In this document: positions 1-9,969 of the stretch, piece after piece | Layout: each line of letters starts with the position of its first letter | Position numbering within the stretch: the first letter of the stretch is position 1 | From: DASXHY01 sp036272195 | GTDB lineage: Bacteria > Verrucomicrobiota > Verrucomicrobiia > Limisphaerales > DASXHY01 | Direction of reading: 5' to 3' | Assembly (NCBI GenBank): GCA_036272195.1 | Contig: DATAZE010000043.1 | Location: forward strand, 160,419-224,418 | Length of the DNA: 64,000 nucleotides | Made by a program: the position numbers and the translations under genes | The notes under the pieces: model-generated | Database searches by the model: none | Told to the model about the DNA's origin: nothing | Seen by the model: only the letters and a program-made list of their open reading frames with translations

Positions 1-1372
1 GTCGCGGGCCTACGCCCATCAAAAAAGTCGAGCGTTCGAGCAGCCAGTTTACCGCTGAATCCGCAAAGTCCCGATTCATGCCCGCCTCGATGAGTTGGTT
101 ATCCAGAAAAAGAGAATCGCCGGCGATCAACATGCGGGTCGTCCCGCGTTCCGTGACCACGCCTTTCGGAGCGCCTTTTTCCACCGCGACCATCAACGGG
201 TAAGCGCGCGAACCACCGGAAGGATTGTCCGCCAGCACTGAGTTCGTGCTAGAAAAAGCGAGTTCGGTCACCTGCGGTTCGTCTGCGCCGGCCTGCGATG
301 CGGCTTTGACGCGTTCGATGGGCCGTGGCAAAACGATTTCCATCTGCGAGCCGATGAGTGGTTTGGTGACGTCATGCACCGCGAACTCAACCACTGAAAA
401 GGCGCTGCCGCTTTGATCGATCGCGCGATTCGGATCCTTCACCGTGCTGTGCGTGATTCGCACATTCCATTTGGCGAGATTTGTTTCCAGGCCAAGTTGA
501 TAATTCACCGACCGCACATCAAGCATTGCGAATAGCCGCCCGCCCTGGTCGAGATATTGTGAGATTTTGTCGAGTTCCGCCGGTTGGAATTCCGCGTGCG
601 GCCCGGCAATCACGAGGAGATTGCAATCGAGCGGGATGGCGTTGGTGCTGAAAAGATTGTCGAGGGTGGCGGTCTCGACATAATTGCGATGAAACACTTC
701 TGCCAGCTTGCTGCAACCTTCAGTTTCGTCCTTGTCGTTGGGCGAACGTTCACCGTGGCCTTGGAGGAAGTAAGCCTTCAACGGCTTCGGCTGGGTCACG
801 GCAAAAATTTTGGCGGTGAACAGCATTTCGCCGTTAAACGCGATGCGTTTGCGGTTGATGTACAGCTTCGTGTCGTCCTGGTTTGTGGAGGGCTGCAAAT
901 CATATTGGAAGGAGGAAAGCCAATTGCCGTCCACGAATCCCGTCCGGCCTTCGCAGTCGAAGATAATGAAATTCTTGTTGGTCACGGACCCGAAATTATA
1001 TTTGACCTTCAATTCCTGCGCCGCTCCCGGGTCACGATAATAATCGACGCTTTTGACCGCCAGTTTTCGGGTGTGCGATTGGTACTCGTTCAGCAGGCTG
1101 ACGATATCGCCGTAAAGGGGATCGTCCTTGTCATAGTAAACCGTCACGTCGACGTGGTTGGTCAGAGATTTGAGCACATTGATTGTGCGCGGCGAAAGCT
1201 GGATCCGCGTGTCCCTGCTTAGATAGAAGCGTTTGAAAAAATACCGGCTGCTGAGATAATTGATACCGATCAAAATCAGAAAGACAGCGACGCTGGCAAC
1301 GGTCACGCTGAAAGCGATGCCCCATTTGCGTCGCGGTGAAAAACTGGGCGGGGGTGAGGGGGGAGTGGCCAT
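1..1372 (-). CDS. GldG-family ABC transporter auxiliary protein (partial, C-terminus beyond window)
   Basis: Reading the minus strand from the ATG at 1372 gives an open frame that runs off the window start (about 457 codons seen). The product opens with a short proline-rich cytoplasmic stretch, then one membrane segment (about residues 18-40, GIAFSVTVASVAVFLILIG), then a long extracytoplasmic domain with features of the GldG/ABC_transp_aux family (IQLSPRTINVLKSL, later IAGPHAEFQPAELDKISQYL and LFAMLDV). Such proteins accompany ABC-2 exporters of the gliding-motility type; in non-gliding bacteria the substrate is unknown. The start lies 1 base after the stop of the permease gene, so the three genes 3091-1 form one tight operon. 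Family assignment is confident, the physiological role is not. Confidence 0.85.
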   Translation of the reverse strand, partial: MATPPSPPPSFSPRRKWGIAFSVTVASVAVFLILIGINYLSSRYFFKRFYLSRDTRIQLSPRTINVLKSLTNHVDVTVYYDKDDPLYGDIVSLLNEYQSHTRKLAVKSVDYYRDPGAAQELKVKYNFGSVTNKNFIIFDCEGRTGFVDGNWLSSFQYDLQPSTNQDDTKLYINRKRIAFNGEMLFTAKIFAVTQPKPLKAYFLQGHGERSPNDKDETEGCSKLAEVFHRNYVETATLDNLFSTNAIPLDCNLLVIAGPHAEFQPAELDKISQYLDQGGRLFAMLDVRSVNYQLGLETNLAKWNVRITHSTVKDPNRAIDQSGSAFSVVEFAVHDVTKPLIGSQMEIVLPRPIERVKAASQAGADEPQVTELAFSSTNSVLADNPSGGSRAYPLMVAVEKGAPKGVVTERGTTRMLIAGDSLFLDNQLIEAGMNRDFADSAVNWLLERSTFLMGVGPR

Positions 1373-1373
1373 G

Positions 1374-2126
1374 TTATTTCCAGCGGCGGCTTTCGATCAC
1401 GCGCAACGTCAGAAATAAAAAGAAAAACGTCACACTCAGGTAAAAGACAATGACGCGCGTGTCCAGTATGCCCCGGGTGAAATCGATCATTTGCTGGGAT
1501 AAGTTGAAAAACGAAAGTACCTGCGCCGGCCACCGGCCGCCCGGAGAAATATTCTGCGCCAGCCAGTTCAACATCAGCAAGGCCATCCCGGCGACCAGGG
1601 TGAGCATTCCGGCCACGACCTGGTTCTTGGTGAGCGCGGAGGCAAAACAGCCGATGGACAGAATAAAGCAACCGGCCAGGAACAGGCCCAGATACATGCT
1701 GCAAAGGGTCCCCGTTTCCAGCGCGCCGGGCTGGTTCGCGAAGTGTTGAACGATAAACATGCAGGCGAGCGTGGGCAGCCACATCAAAATGAAAAAAATC
1801 ACCGACGCCGTGAATTTTGCGGCGACAATCTGGATTTCGCCCACCGGCGTCGTCGTGAGCGTTTCAAAGGTGCCGGTGGCTTTCTCCAGTGCGAACAGGC
1901 GCATCGTGATGACTGGCGCGGTCAGGACGATAATGATCCACAACAGGAGATTGTTGAAAAACAATTGCGTAATCGGCATTGAAACCGAGTCGGTCCCGAC
2001 GCTGTTCAACAGAGTCACAAAATCCAGGCCCACTAACAGTGCGAGTCCTGCGATGATGACGTACCCGCTGATGGAGAGAAAAAATGTGGCCAGCTCCCGG
2101 CGGGTGAGCGTTAGGTAAGCCTGCAT
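1374..2126 (-). CDS. ABC-2 type transporter permease (GldF-like)
   Basis: A 250-residue integral membrane protein with six likely membrane segments, starting MQAYLTLTRRELATFFLS, a typical ABC-2/GldF opening. The signature stretch ALEKATGTFETLTTTPV, after the second membrane segment, is characteristic of exporter permeases of this class. Its ATG overlaps the stop of the ATPase gene by one base (TAATG), indicating translational coupling, and its stop is one base from the auxiliary gene. The frame stays open upstream, but that extension runs inside the ATPase gene and is not plausible. Substrate unknown. Confidence 0.9.
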   Translation of the reverse strand: MQAYLTLTRRELATFFLSISGYVIIAGLALLVGLDFVTLLNSVGTDSVSMPITQLFFNNLLLWIIIVLTAPVITMRLFALEKATGTFETLTTTPVGEIQIVAAKFTASVIFFILMWLPTLACMFIVQHFANQPGALETGTLCSMYLGLFLAGCFILSIGCFASALTKNQVVAGMLTLVAGMALLMLNWLAQNISPGGRWPAQVLSFFNLSQQMIDFTRGILDTRVIVFYLSVTFFFLFLTLRVIESRRWK

Positions 2127-3091
2127 TAAGCGCCTTCCTCCTCTTCCGGGGGACGGGTCACCTTCACATAAATATCTTCGAGCGAATGGCGGTTGCGGGT
2201 CAACTCGCGCAAATACCAGCCTCGGTCTCGCGCCACTGCAAATATGTGGGGGCGCAGGTCCATGCCGTTGTGCGGCGTGAGCGCGCACCGGAAAAATTCT
2301 CCATCGGCCGGAGAGACGTCGTAGTGTTCCACTTCCGGCATTTCCGCCCAGCAATTGCAAAGGTCTTCCAGCGGCGCGGCGATTTCCGCCACCACCTGGC
2401 CGTTGCCGCTCATCAGTCGCTGCAGATTGTCCGGCGTGTCTGCCGCCAGAATTTTTCCCTCAAACATGATGAGCATCCGGTTGCACGTCATTTCCGCTTC
2501 CGGAAGGATGTGCGTGGAGATCAATACGGTATGCGCGCCAGCCAGGCTTTTGATGAGTTGCCGCACCGCCCGAATCTGGTTCGGATCGAGGCCAATGGTG
2601 GGTTCGTCCAAAATGATCAATTCCGGCTCGTGCACGAGCGCGTCCGCCAATCCCACGCGCTGGCGATAGCCCTTGGATAATTGGCCGATGATGCGCTTGG
2701 AAACGTCGGTCAGGCTGCATTGCTCCATGACGACATCCACACGCGCGCGTGAACGCCGGAAGCCGAGACCCTTCAGCCGCGCGCGGAAGGTGAGATACTC
2801 GCGCACACGCATTTCCAGGTGCAACGGATTATTCTCCGGCATATAGCCGATGCGCCGCCGCACTTCGGTCGAGTCGCGGAAGACATCCAATCCACCCACG
2901 CGCACGCTGCCGGAGGTGGCGGGCAGGTAACAGGAAAGGACCCGCATCGTAGTGCTTTTACCCGCGCCATTGGGGCCGAGGAGGCCGACGATTTCACCCC
3001 GATTAACGGTAAAGGAGATTCCCGACACTGCGGTGTGGCCCGCGTATCGTTTAGTCAGGTTTTCAACCTCAATCATCAAACCGTCATTCAT
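2126..3091 (-). CDS. ABC transporter ATP-binding protein (GldA-like)
   Basis: About 321 residues. Walker A is GPNGAGKST near residue 40, the signature is LSKGYRQR, Walker B is LIILDEPT followed by D-loop GLDP, and the H-switch is STHIL. A C-terminal extension of about 90 residues after the nucleotide-binding domain is usual for ABC-2/GldA ATPases. It energises the permease and GldG-like protein encoded immediately downstream. The ATG at 3091 is preferred over the TTG three codons earlier; a further in-frame ATG lies five codons downstream. No strong Shine-Dalgarno is visible. Confidence 0.93.
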   Translation of the reverse strand: MNDGLMIEVENLTKRYAGHTAVSGISFTVNRGEIVGLLGPNGAGKSTTMRVLSCYLPATSGSVRVGGLDVFRDSTEVRRRIGYMPENNPLHLEMRVREYLTFRARLKGLGFRRSRARVDVVMEQCSLTDVSKRIIGQLSKGYRQRVGLADALVHEPELIILDEPTIGLDPNQIRAVRQLIKSLAGAHTVLISTHILPEAEMTCNRMLIMFEGKILAADTPDNLQRLMSGNGQVVAEIAAPLEDLCNCWAEMPEVEHYDVSPADGEFFRCALTPHNGMDLRPHIFAVARDRGWYLRELTRNRHSLEDIYVKVTRPPEEEEGA

Positions 3092-3148
3092 CGTTAGCAA
3101 AGCGGAGTTTAGTCAGGAAACCACTGGTTGGGCCAACAAAATTTCGGA

Positions 3149-4483
3149 TTAGCGCAGCGTCAATTCCACACGCCCGCGGCGCAGCACGGTAAAATTGCCG
3201 TTTTGTTCGACGACCGCGAGGTCGAGCAGCACCGATTCTCCCTTCTTTTTCGGGTAAAGCAATTTGGCCAGGCCGGTGATATCCCCTGGCGGTGCCTGAT
3301 GATCAATCGCCTGAATAATCATCCGCGGTTGCAGCCCGGCTGTCGCGGCGGGACTGTTGGCTTGCACGTCCGTGATTACAAAACCATCCGGACCTTTCTG
3401 CAAGGTCATTCCAAGTTTTTCGCGGACCATGGCTGCATTAAAAATCGTCTGTTCCGGCACGAGGTTCACTTGGACATCGGTCACCGAATCTCCCCGGCGA
3501 ATGGTCAGCGGAATTTCCGACACCGCGTTGGAAGCCAGTAAATCGCCGAAATCAATAAAAGTCTTCGGCACTTTTCCGCTCACTTGCATTACGACGTCGC
3601 CCACTTTTAATCCCGCTTTTCCCGCGGGGCTGTTGGGCTGGACGCTGGTGATGACCAGCGGATAAGAGCCTACTTTTACGCGGGCGCCAAACCAGTAGGA
3701 CTTCACGAATTCGGTGGGGAAAATCTCGGACAGTGCATCTTCCACCAGCCGGATCGGGATGGCGAAACCAATGCCCTGACCGGGTTGTCCATTGGGCGCT
3801 TCGGCGATCGCCACATTGATGCCGATCAGCTCGCCGCGTAAATCGACGAGCGGACCACCGCTGTTGCCGGGATTGATGGGCGCATCGGTCTGGAGCCAGT
3901 TGGGATACGAAAGCGTCTGTCCCTCGCGCGGCGCAACCCGGCTTTTGGAACTCAGGATGCCGCGTGTGACGGAACCGCCGAAGCCGAGGGGATTGCCGAG
4001 TGCCAGCACCGTTTCGCCGAGCAACAAATCGTCTTCCTTCGCCAGCTTGATGGGGCGCAGTTTTTCGCCGGGTTTAAGCTTCACTTTGAGCAGGGCCACA
4101 TCGGATTTTGCATCGCTTTTGAGGACTGTTGCGTCATAAACATTCGTCCCAGTGGTGAATTGCACCTGGATTTGGTCCGCGTTGTGGATGACGTGTTCAT
4201 TCGTCAGCAGATAGCCGTTTTCATCGATGACCACGCCGGAGCCGAGGCTGATATATTCATCGAATAATCGCTGCCCCCACATCTGGCGGCGGAATTGTTC
4301 AAACGGGTCCTGCACCGGCTCCGTGCTCTTGGTGGCGATGTTTACCACGCTGGGCATGACCTGCTCGATGGCGTCCACCGTGGCGTCACGGCGGATGTCG
4401 GTGTCCTGCGCTCGAATGCCCGGCGCGGCGCAAATATAGATTAGCGCCAGCAGAAGAAGCCTTCGGTTCAAATTCATCATCAT
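3149..4483 (-). CDS. HtrA/Deg-family periplasmic serine protease with two PDZ domains
   Basis: 444 residues with an N-terminal signal peptide (LLLLALIYICAAPGIRAQ). The trypsin-like domain carries a complete triad: His97 in TNEHVI, Asp128 in KSDVALLK and Ser208 in PGNSGGPL. Two PDZ-like domains follow (about 265-350 and 355-435; VQPNSPAGKAGLKVGD and VQANSPAATAGLQP). Family role: degradation or chaperoning of misfolded envelope proteins. It lies upstream of and in the same direction as the ABC operon but separated by 57 bases, so it may share transcription. Divergent from the DUF2851 gene. Confidence 0.93.
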   Translation of the reverse strand: MMMNLNRRLLLLALIYICAAPGIRAQDTDIRRDATVDAIEQVMPSVVNIATKSTEPVQDPFEQFRRQMWGQRLFDEYISLGSGVVIDENGYLLTNEHVIHNADQIQVQFTTGTNVYDATVLKSDAKSDVALLKVKLKPGEKLRPIKLAKEDDLLLGETVLALGNPLGFGGSVTRGILSSKSRVAPREGQTLSYPNWLQTDAPINPGNSGGPLVDLRGELIGINVAIAEAPNGQPGQGIGFAIPIRLVEDALSEIFPTEFVKSYWFGARVKVGSYPLVITSVQPNSPAGKAGLKVGDVVMQVSGKVPKTFIDFGDLLASNAVSEIPLTIRRGDSVTDVQVNLVPEQTIFNAAMVREKLGMTLQKGPDGFVITDVQANSPAATAGLQPRMIIQAIDHQAPPGDITGLAKLLYPKKKGESVLLDLAVVEQNGNFTVLRRGRVELTLR

Positions 4484-4580
4484 AATAACAGTCTAACCGG
4501 CCTTTCGATGCGTTCAAATTTATCGAATGCCAACCGGTTGTCAGCCCGCAAAATCCTTTTTCCTTCAAACACGAAATGCT

Positions 4581-4636
4581 GGAGTTCATGCTTTAGCATG
4601 TCGGCAGTCCGGAACAGCCTAAAGGCTGAACTCCAA
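4581..4636. repeat. Inverted-repeat element built of two hairpins
   Basis: The element begins TGGAGTTCA and ends TGAACTCCA. Each arm contains its own small hairpin: CATGC-TTTA-GCATG and CAGCC-TAAA-GGCTG. The arms match at 18 of about 22 positions when one is reverse complemented. It sits in the divergent spacer between the protease and DUF2851 genes. It resembles REP/BIME-type intergenic elements; no associated transposase is visible in the window. Confidence 0.75.
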
Positions 4637-4731
4637 CGCACAAATGCGACGAACCAAAATAACTCGGCCTGCGCCGGCTTTTGTCGCTTCCCACTTGACT
4701 TTGCGAGCGCCGACGCGCAAAGCAATGCGCG

Positions 4732-6162
4732 GTGTTCCCAGTCCCCGAAAATTTCTACGCACAATGGCGCTCGCAGCGCGGACGTGTCATCGCGTTGCGT
4801 GAAGATGACTCATCCCCGCCGGAAAATTTGCTTCAGGCGATCTGGCAGCACCAGCGTCTGCTTCGCGATCAACTGAGCACATTGGACGGACGGCCCGTGC
4901 GAATTCTTCATCCGGGTTTTCTGAGCCGCGAGGGCGGCCCGGATTTTCGCGGCGCCGTCATCCAATTTGGCAACGCCTCGCGTCTCATTGGTGACATCGA
5001 AATTGATGTCGCTGCCAGCGGTTGGCGCGCGCATGGGCATGACAAAAATCCGAATTTTAAGAATGTCATCCTGCGCGTGATTTGGGACGCACGGGCTAGG
5101 CTCGAGGCCGGCGTTCCGACGACCGTGGCCATTCGCGACAAACTCGATGCTCCCCTGGCCGAACTTGATCGTTGGCTGAACTCGGCGGAGTTGGAGTCGT
5201 TGCCAGAAAATTTGCGTGGACAATGTTCCGCGCCGCTGGCCGGGCTTTCTCCGGAAAAAATCCGCGAGCTGCTGTTGCAGGCGGCGCAGGTCCGTTTTCA
5301 TGGCAAAGCCGCTCAGTTCCTGGCTCGCGCGCGCCATGTCGGCTGGGAGCAAACTTTGTGGGAAGGGGTTTTTCGCGCGCTCGGTTACAAACACAACGTA
5401 TGGCCGATGCAATGCCTCGCGGAAAATCGCGAACGCTGGTTTGCGCCACGCAGTTCGCCGCTCGCGTTGCAGGCGCGGTTACTGGGAGTCGCCGGTTTGT
5501 TGCCCGCCGAATTGACCCGCGCCCAGGCGAGTGCCGATGGCTACCTGCGCTCGGTGTGGGACCAATGGTGGCGGGAGCGTGAGCAGTTCTCCGATTGTGT
5601 TCTGCCGCGCGAGGTGTGGCGTTTTCACGGCCAGCGTCCTGCCAATCATCCGCAGCGGCGGATCGCCCTCGCAGCCCATTGGCTGGCTGCGAACACCTTG
5701 CCGGCTCGATTGGAGCGATGGTGCGCGAAAAAATTCCCGGACGGGGAAATGTCCACGGCGCTGATGGAAATTTTGCAAACCGGCCCCGATGAGTTCTGGT
5801 CGTGGCATTGGACGATTCGTTCGCCACGCTTGAAAAAGGCACAGCCGTTGCTCGGCGCGTCGCGCGTGACGGACCTCACCGTGAATGTCATCCTGCCATG
5901 GCTGTGGATTCGTGCGTTCGAAGGAAAAAATTCGGCACTGCAGCGCCAAATCGAAAACCGCTTCAACGCGTGGCCGGCTTCTGAGGACAACGCCGTGCTG
6001 CGTCTGGCGCGTCAACGGTTGCTCGGCGGCGCTTCGCGTCGCGGTTTGCGCACGGCGGCGGAACAGCAAGGCTTGATTCAAATCGTGCGCGATTTCTGCG
6101 ATCACTCGAACGCCGTGTGTGATAGTTGCCGATTTCCGGAATTGGTGAAAAATTGGTGCTGA
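4732..6162 (+). CDS. DUF2851 family protein
   Basis: 476 residues, start GTG (no in-frame ATG nearby). The N-terminal part matches the DUF2851 family as I recall it: ENLLQAIWQHQRLLRDQLSTLDGRPVRILHPGF, GGPDFRGAVIQFG and GDIEIDVAASGWRAHGHDKNPNFKNVILRV. The last residues carry a CxxC-like cysteine set (CDHSNAVCDSC). No catalytic role is established for this family, although the GDIEIH/GW-H-HDP-Y motif has been compared with nuclease-like folds; this is only a suggestion. Monocistronic, in the direction of the following surface protein. Confidence 0.85.
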   Translation: MFPVPENFYAQWRSQRGRVIALREDDSSPPENLLQAIWQHQRLLRDQLSTLDGRPVRILHPGFLSREGGPDFRGAVIQFGNASRLIGDIEIDVAASGWRAHGHDKNPNFKNVILRVIWDARARLEAGVPTTVAIRDKLDAPLAELDRWLNSAELESLPENLRGQCSAPLAGLSPEKIRELLLQAAQVRFHGKAAQFLARARHVGWEQTLWEGVFRALGYKHNVWPMQCLAENRERWFAPRSSPLALQARLLGVAGLLPAELTRAQASADGYLRSVWDQWWREREQFSDCVLPREVWRFHGQRPANHPQRRIALAAHWLAANTLPARLERWCAKKFPDGEMSTALMEILQTGPDEFWSWHWTIRSPRLKKAQPLLGASRVTDLTVNVILPWLWIRAFEGKNSALQRQIENRFNAWPASEDNAVLRLARQRLLGGASRRGLRTAAEQQGLIQIVRDFCDHSNAVCDSCRFPELVKNWC

Positions 6163-6321
6163 ATGTAAGCCAGGGTCCCAGTTGCCTTTAGGGTGTTTCA
6201 AACGCGCTATTCAACGTGAATTCGTGAAGTACGGTTTTGTCCATTAGCAAAGAGAAGTTGGCCAAAATCATTTTTTAACCTTGAAATTCAGCAGGTGTTG
6301 CTCAGAGTCAACCCGCACTCC

Positions 6322-9300
6322 ATGTACCTGAGAATCAACATCCCGGTCCGGTTGGCCGTTTTCGTCATCTGTTTCCTCCAACTCATACGCGCCGATGCCA
6401 ATATTTCGGTTAATGTCCAGCCGGGCAGTGAAACCGTGGCCGTGGGCGAAAATGTGGTCTTGGGCGCAATTGTGGTCACCACCGGGAATGAGACCATCAC
6501 GGGCTTTCAATGGTTCATGTCCGCGACCAGCCAAGGTCCTTTTACTTCGGTTGGCCAGTCCGCGGCTCTGGTTTTGAATAATATTCAAACCATCAATACT
6601 GGTTATTACTATGTCAATGTCACCTATCAGTCCGGTGGCGGTACGCAAACTTTGTCCAGTTCGCCGATCAATTTGTCGGTCGATGTCCGTCCGCGTGTTC
6701 TAACCCAGCCGCTCGATGCCTACCGGGATCCCGGAAGCAATGTCACATTCAGCGTGACTGCAGGCGGCCAGCAGTCGCTCCATTTTCAATGGCGTCACGA
6801 CCATGCCAACCTGTCAGACGACAGCCGCATCAGCGGAAGCGGGACGGCTGCTCTTGCAATGCAAAATCTGTCGCTGTCGGATGGGGGTAATTATGAGGTC
6901 GTTGTCGCTAATTCGTACGGCTCAACCACCAGTCAGGTGGCGAACTTGTACATGGCCTATGTCGCGCCGGCAATCATCAGCGCAACCAACGCGGCTGGCA
7001 AGCAAGGTCATGCTTTCAACTTTGTTGTTACCGCCACCGGCACGCCGCCGATTACATTTGGCGCGGATGGTTTGCCGGAGGGCTTGAGCGTGAATATCAC
7101 CAATGGAGTAATCTCCGGCATTCCCGCCGTCGCGGGCGTCTTCAACCTTGCCGTCTATGCAACGAATGCCGGGCAGATGACAACGACCGGCGCTTTGGCT
7201 CTGACGCTGGATGACGACGTTCCCCTCATCACCAGTGCGACGAATGCCTCCGGCAAACAAGGCTATGCGTTTACCTACTCAATTACGGCGAGCAATGATC
7301 CGGCCTGGTTCGACGCCGGGCCGTTACCGACCGGTTTGAGCGTGGATAATGCCAGCGGAATCATTTCGGGAATACCGCTGGTTCAGGGTTCCTTCCCCAT
7401 CACAATGGACGTAACCAATGCTTACGGCACAAACAGCCAAACTTTGATGTTGGATCTGGCTTCCGGCGCGCCTTTGATCACTAGTGCGCTCACGAAAACT
7501 GGAAAACAAGGGCAAGCGTTCAGCTACACCATTAAGGCCACCAACAATCCGGCCACGTTCAGCGCCGGGCCATTGCCGAACGGGTTGACGGTGGATTCAT
7601 CCAGCGGAATCATTTCCGAGTTGCCGTTAGTGAATGGGTCTTTTGCCGTTACCATCGGCGCGGTCAATGCGTTTGGTTCAGACAGTCAGACGCTGACCGT
7701 GACCCTGGCTACCGGCGCGCCGGCGATCACCAGTTCCCTAGCGGCCAAGGGCATGGAGGAGGGGAACTTCAATTACACCATCAAAGGTAATAACTCGCCG
7801 ACCTCGTTTTGGGCGCAGGATCTGCCGGTCGGATTGACGGTCAATACCAACACCGGAGCGGTCACGGGCAGGCCGCTTTACGCGGGAATTTATAGTGTGC
7901 CGTTATTTGCGGCCAACGCGTGGGGAGTGGGGACTGCCACGCTGCAATTGACCGTCACCAACCTGGTTGTTAGCGGTTTATCGATTACCAATGTGATGCC
8001 GAGTTACTATTCACCCTATTTGCTTGAATTCACCTTCTCGCTGCGCGACAGCGATGACCCGTTGGCGAGCCACGCGGTCGTCGCCTCGCCGTCATTGATG
8101 AGTGTGACGGCATTTGAAAACAACGTGCCGGTCAGCCCATCGGAAACCGGAGTGATTCTCCAACCCGCAGCTTCCAAAGTGCTCAAGGGTTACCTGGTCC
8201 TGGATTTCACGGCCAGCGTGGCTTCCCTGGCTAATGGCGACGCCAACCACAACGGGATTTCCGACGCGGTGGAGGCTGAAATTTCGAGCGCACAGGACTT
8301 CGTGAATCAACAGCCGGCGGATTCGCAAATTGGCGTGTATGAATTTCATCGTGACGATGAAGATCCGCAGCAGGTGATTCCATTGACCACCGACAAAGGA
8401 CTTCTGACCGGCGCGATTGGCGGGATTTGGACGAATTACGTTCAAGGCTTCCCGGCGGCGTCACGGGCGTGGGATGCATTGGGCGCGGCCATCGGCGCTT
8501 TAGGGACGACCAACACGGACGAAACCCACTACATCGTGTTCATGTCCGACGGTCAGGATGATTCCAGCACGAACACCATTGACAACGTGATTACCGCGGC
8601 GACCGCTGGCGGGGTGCAAATTTACACCGTCGGATTTGGCAAGGAAATGGATACGAACGCGCTGCAAAATATTTCCTCTTCCACCCTGGGACGATTTTAT
8701 AACGCCGGGACCAATGTGTCCGCGTTGGCTTTGAGCTTCGCCCAGATTGGCAAGGATCTTGGCAGCCAATATGTTTTGCGCTGGGCGACCTTGAAACGTT
8801 CGGCAACTTCATTCATGCCGTCGTTCCAGATCAGTTACCAGGGATTGACCGCCCTCTCGCCGTCGAATCCGCCTCCGTTCGTCAGCGGCACGAATTACAC
8901 GTACGTGACCAATAACGGAACCATTGATACCAACAAGGATTTCCTTTACACGACGAATTACATCATTCCTCCCTACACGCCCTCCACGAACTCAGGCAAT
9001 GTCTTGGGCGGTTTCGCGCGTCTGGTGTCGGATGCCGACGTGCACGCTTCAGCCGTTACCTTGCGGGCCACTTACGTGCCGCGTTATATCCGGCAACTGA
9101 ACCTGCATTATCGCGCCAACTGGCCGGTGTCCCTGCACCTGGACACGACCAATTCAGGCGGATTGTTGGACGGATGGAGTCTGACGCAAACCAACGACGG
9201 CGCGGGCGGTGAGTGGGCGCTGCTCAGCAGTTCTGATCCCTCCAATCTGGCTGCCAGCATTCCCTTCGCGACCTTTGGCAGGTTGCTGACATTTTCTTTC

Positions 9301-9810
9301 AACGATCCCATCACGGCCAGCAATGCCTTCAGCCTGTTTGAGGTGGACAACACCATTTACACCAACACCGCGGGGACCAACTTTTATGGCATTCTTCTCA
9401 CGAACGCCGTTAATTTCGCCAGTCTCTATGATTTGCCGCCGCCACATGGCACACCGATCCCATGGCTGATGTCTTATGGATTCACGAACGATTTCGCCGA
9501 CGCGGAGTTGCTGAATCTGAATGGAAACGGTTTGGCTGTCTGGCAGGATTATGTTGCCGGGTTGAATCCGTTGGATACCAATTCCACCTTCGGCGTCCAA
9601 CTCACACCAGCGCAAACGCCGCCGCAAATTGTCTTTAACACCGTCGTTGGGCGGTCCTATCGCATCGAGTGGTCCACCGGTTTAAATGGTTCGTGGACGG
9701 TGTTGCGCGACGGCATCGCCGGCACTGGCGCGAGTATTACCTACACGGATTTGCGTGATCTCAGTCACGTCGGAGGTATGTTCTATCGGGTAGCGGTGGA
9801 AAGTCCGTAA
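6322..9810 (+). CDS. Large secreted protein with Ig-like, putative-Ig (He_PIG) and VWA domains
   Basis: About 1162 residues; the ATG at 6322 is followed by a signal peptide (VRLAVFVICFLQLIRADA). Two Ig-like domains come first (roughly 20-120 and 125-215; QPGSETVAVGENV, GGNYEVVVANSYGS). Four He_PIG-type repeats follow (about 220-555), recognised by TSATNASGKQG-type starts and LPTGLSVDNASGIISGIP. A VWA-like domain follows (about 635-840): LDFTAS in the place of DxSxS, IVFMSDGQDDSS and IYTVGFGKEMDTNALQNI. The C-terminus has a spacer typical of verrucomicrobial surface proteins (LNGNGLAVWQDYVAGLNP, YRIEWSTGLNGSW). Probably secreted or surface displayed with an adhesive or binding role; ligand unknown. 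Confidence 0.85.
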   Translation: MYLRINIPVRLAVFVICFLQLIRADANISVNVQPGSETVAVGENVVLGAIVVTTGNETITGFQWFMSATSQGPFTSVGQSAALVLNNIQTINTGYYYVNVTYQSGGGTQTLSSSPINLSVDVRPRVLTQPLDAYRDPGSNVTFSVTAGGQQSLHFQWRHDHANLSDDSRISGSGTAALAMQNLSLSDGGNYEVVVANSYGSTTSQVANLYMAYVAPAIISATNAAGKQGHAFNFVVTATGTPPITFGADGLPEGLSVNITNGVISGIPAVAGVFNLAVYATNAGQMTTTGALALTLDDDVPLITSATNASGKQGYAFTYSITASNDPAWFDAGPLPTGLSVDNASGIISGIPLVQGSFPITMDVTNAYGTNSQTLMLDLASGAPLITSALTKTGKQGQAFSYTIKATNNPATFSAGPLPNGLTVDSSSGIISELPLVNGSFAVTIGAVNAFGSDSQTLTVTLATGAPAITSSLAAKGMEEGNFNYTIKGNNSPTSFWAQDLPVGLTVNTNTGAVTGRPLYAGIYSVPLFAANAWGVGTATLQLTVTNLVVSGLSITNVMPSYYSPYLLEFTFSLRDSDDPLASHAVVASPSLMSVTAFENNVPVSPSETGVILQPAASKVLKGYLVLDFTASVASLANGDANHNGISDAVEAEISSAQDFVNQQPADSQIGVYEFHRDDEDPQQVIPLTTDKGLLTGAIGGIWTNYVQGFPAASRAWDALGAAIGALGTTNTDETHYIVFMSDGQDDSSTNTIDNVITAATAGGVQIYTVGFGKEMDTNALQNISSSTLGRFYNAGTNVSALALSFAQIGKDLGSQYVLRWATLKRSATSFMPSFQISYQGLTALSPSNPPPFVSGTNYTYVTNNGTIDTNKDFLYTTNYIIPPYTPSTNSGNVLGGFARLVSDADVHASAVTLRATYVPRYIRQLNLHYRANWPVSLHLDTTNSGGLLDGWSLTQTNDGAGGEWALLSSSDPSNLAASIPFATFGRLLTFSFNDPITASNAFSLFEVDNTIYTNTAGTNFYGILLTNAVNFASLYDLPPPHGTPIPWLMSYGFTNDFADAELLNLNGNGLAVWQDYVAGLNPLDTNSTFGVQLTPAQTPPQIVFNTVVGRSYRIEWSTGLNGSWTVLRDGIAGTGASITYTDLRDLSHVGGMFYRVAVESP

Positions 9811-9969
9811 TCTTCAACGGCTGTGCTGCTGAATCAAAATTGAATTCACACGAGGCAACTGAAAAGGGCAAAAAAATCGTGGGGGGCGCTTACCTGTGCG
9901 AAAGTTGCGGCACAGGCCGGGAAAACTAAAATGCGCCGCTGGTAGTTTCGCCTTCAGGCGGTTCCGGCC

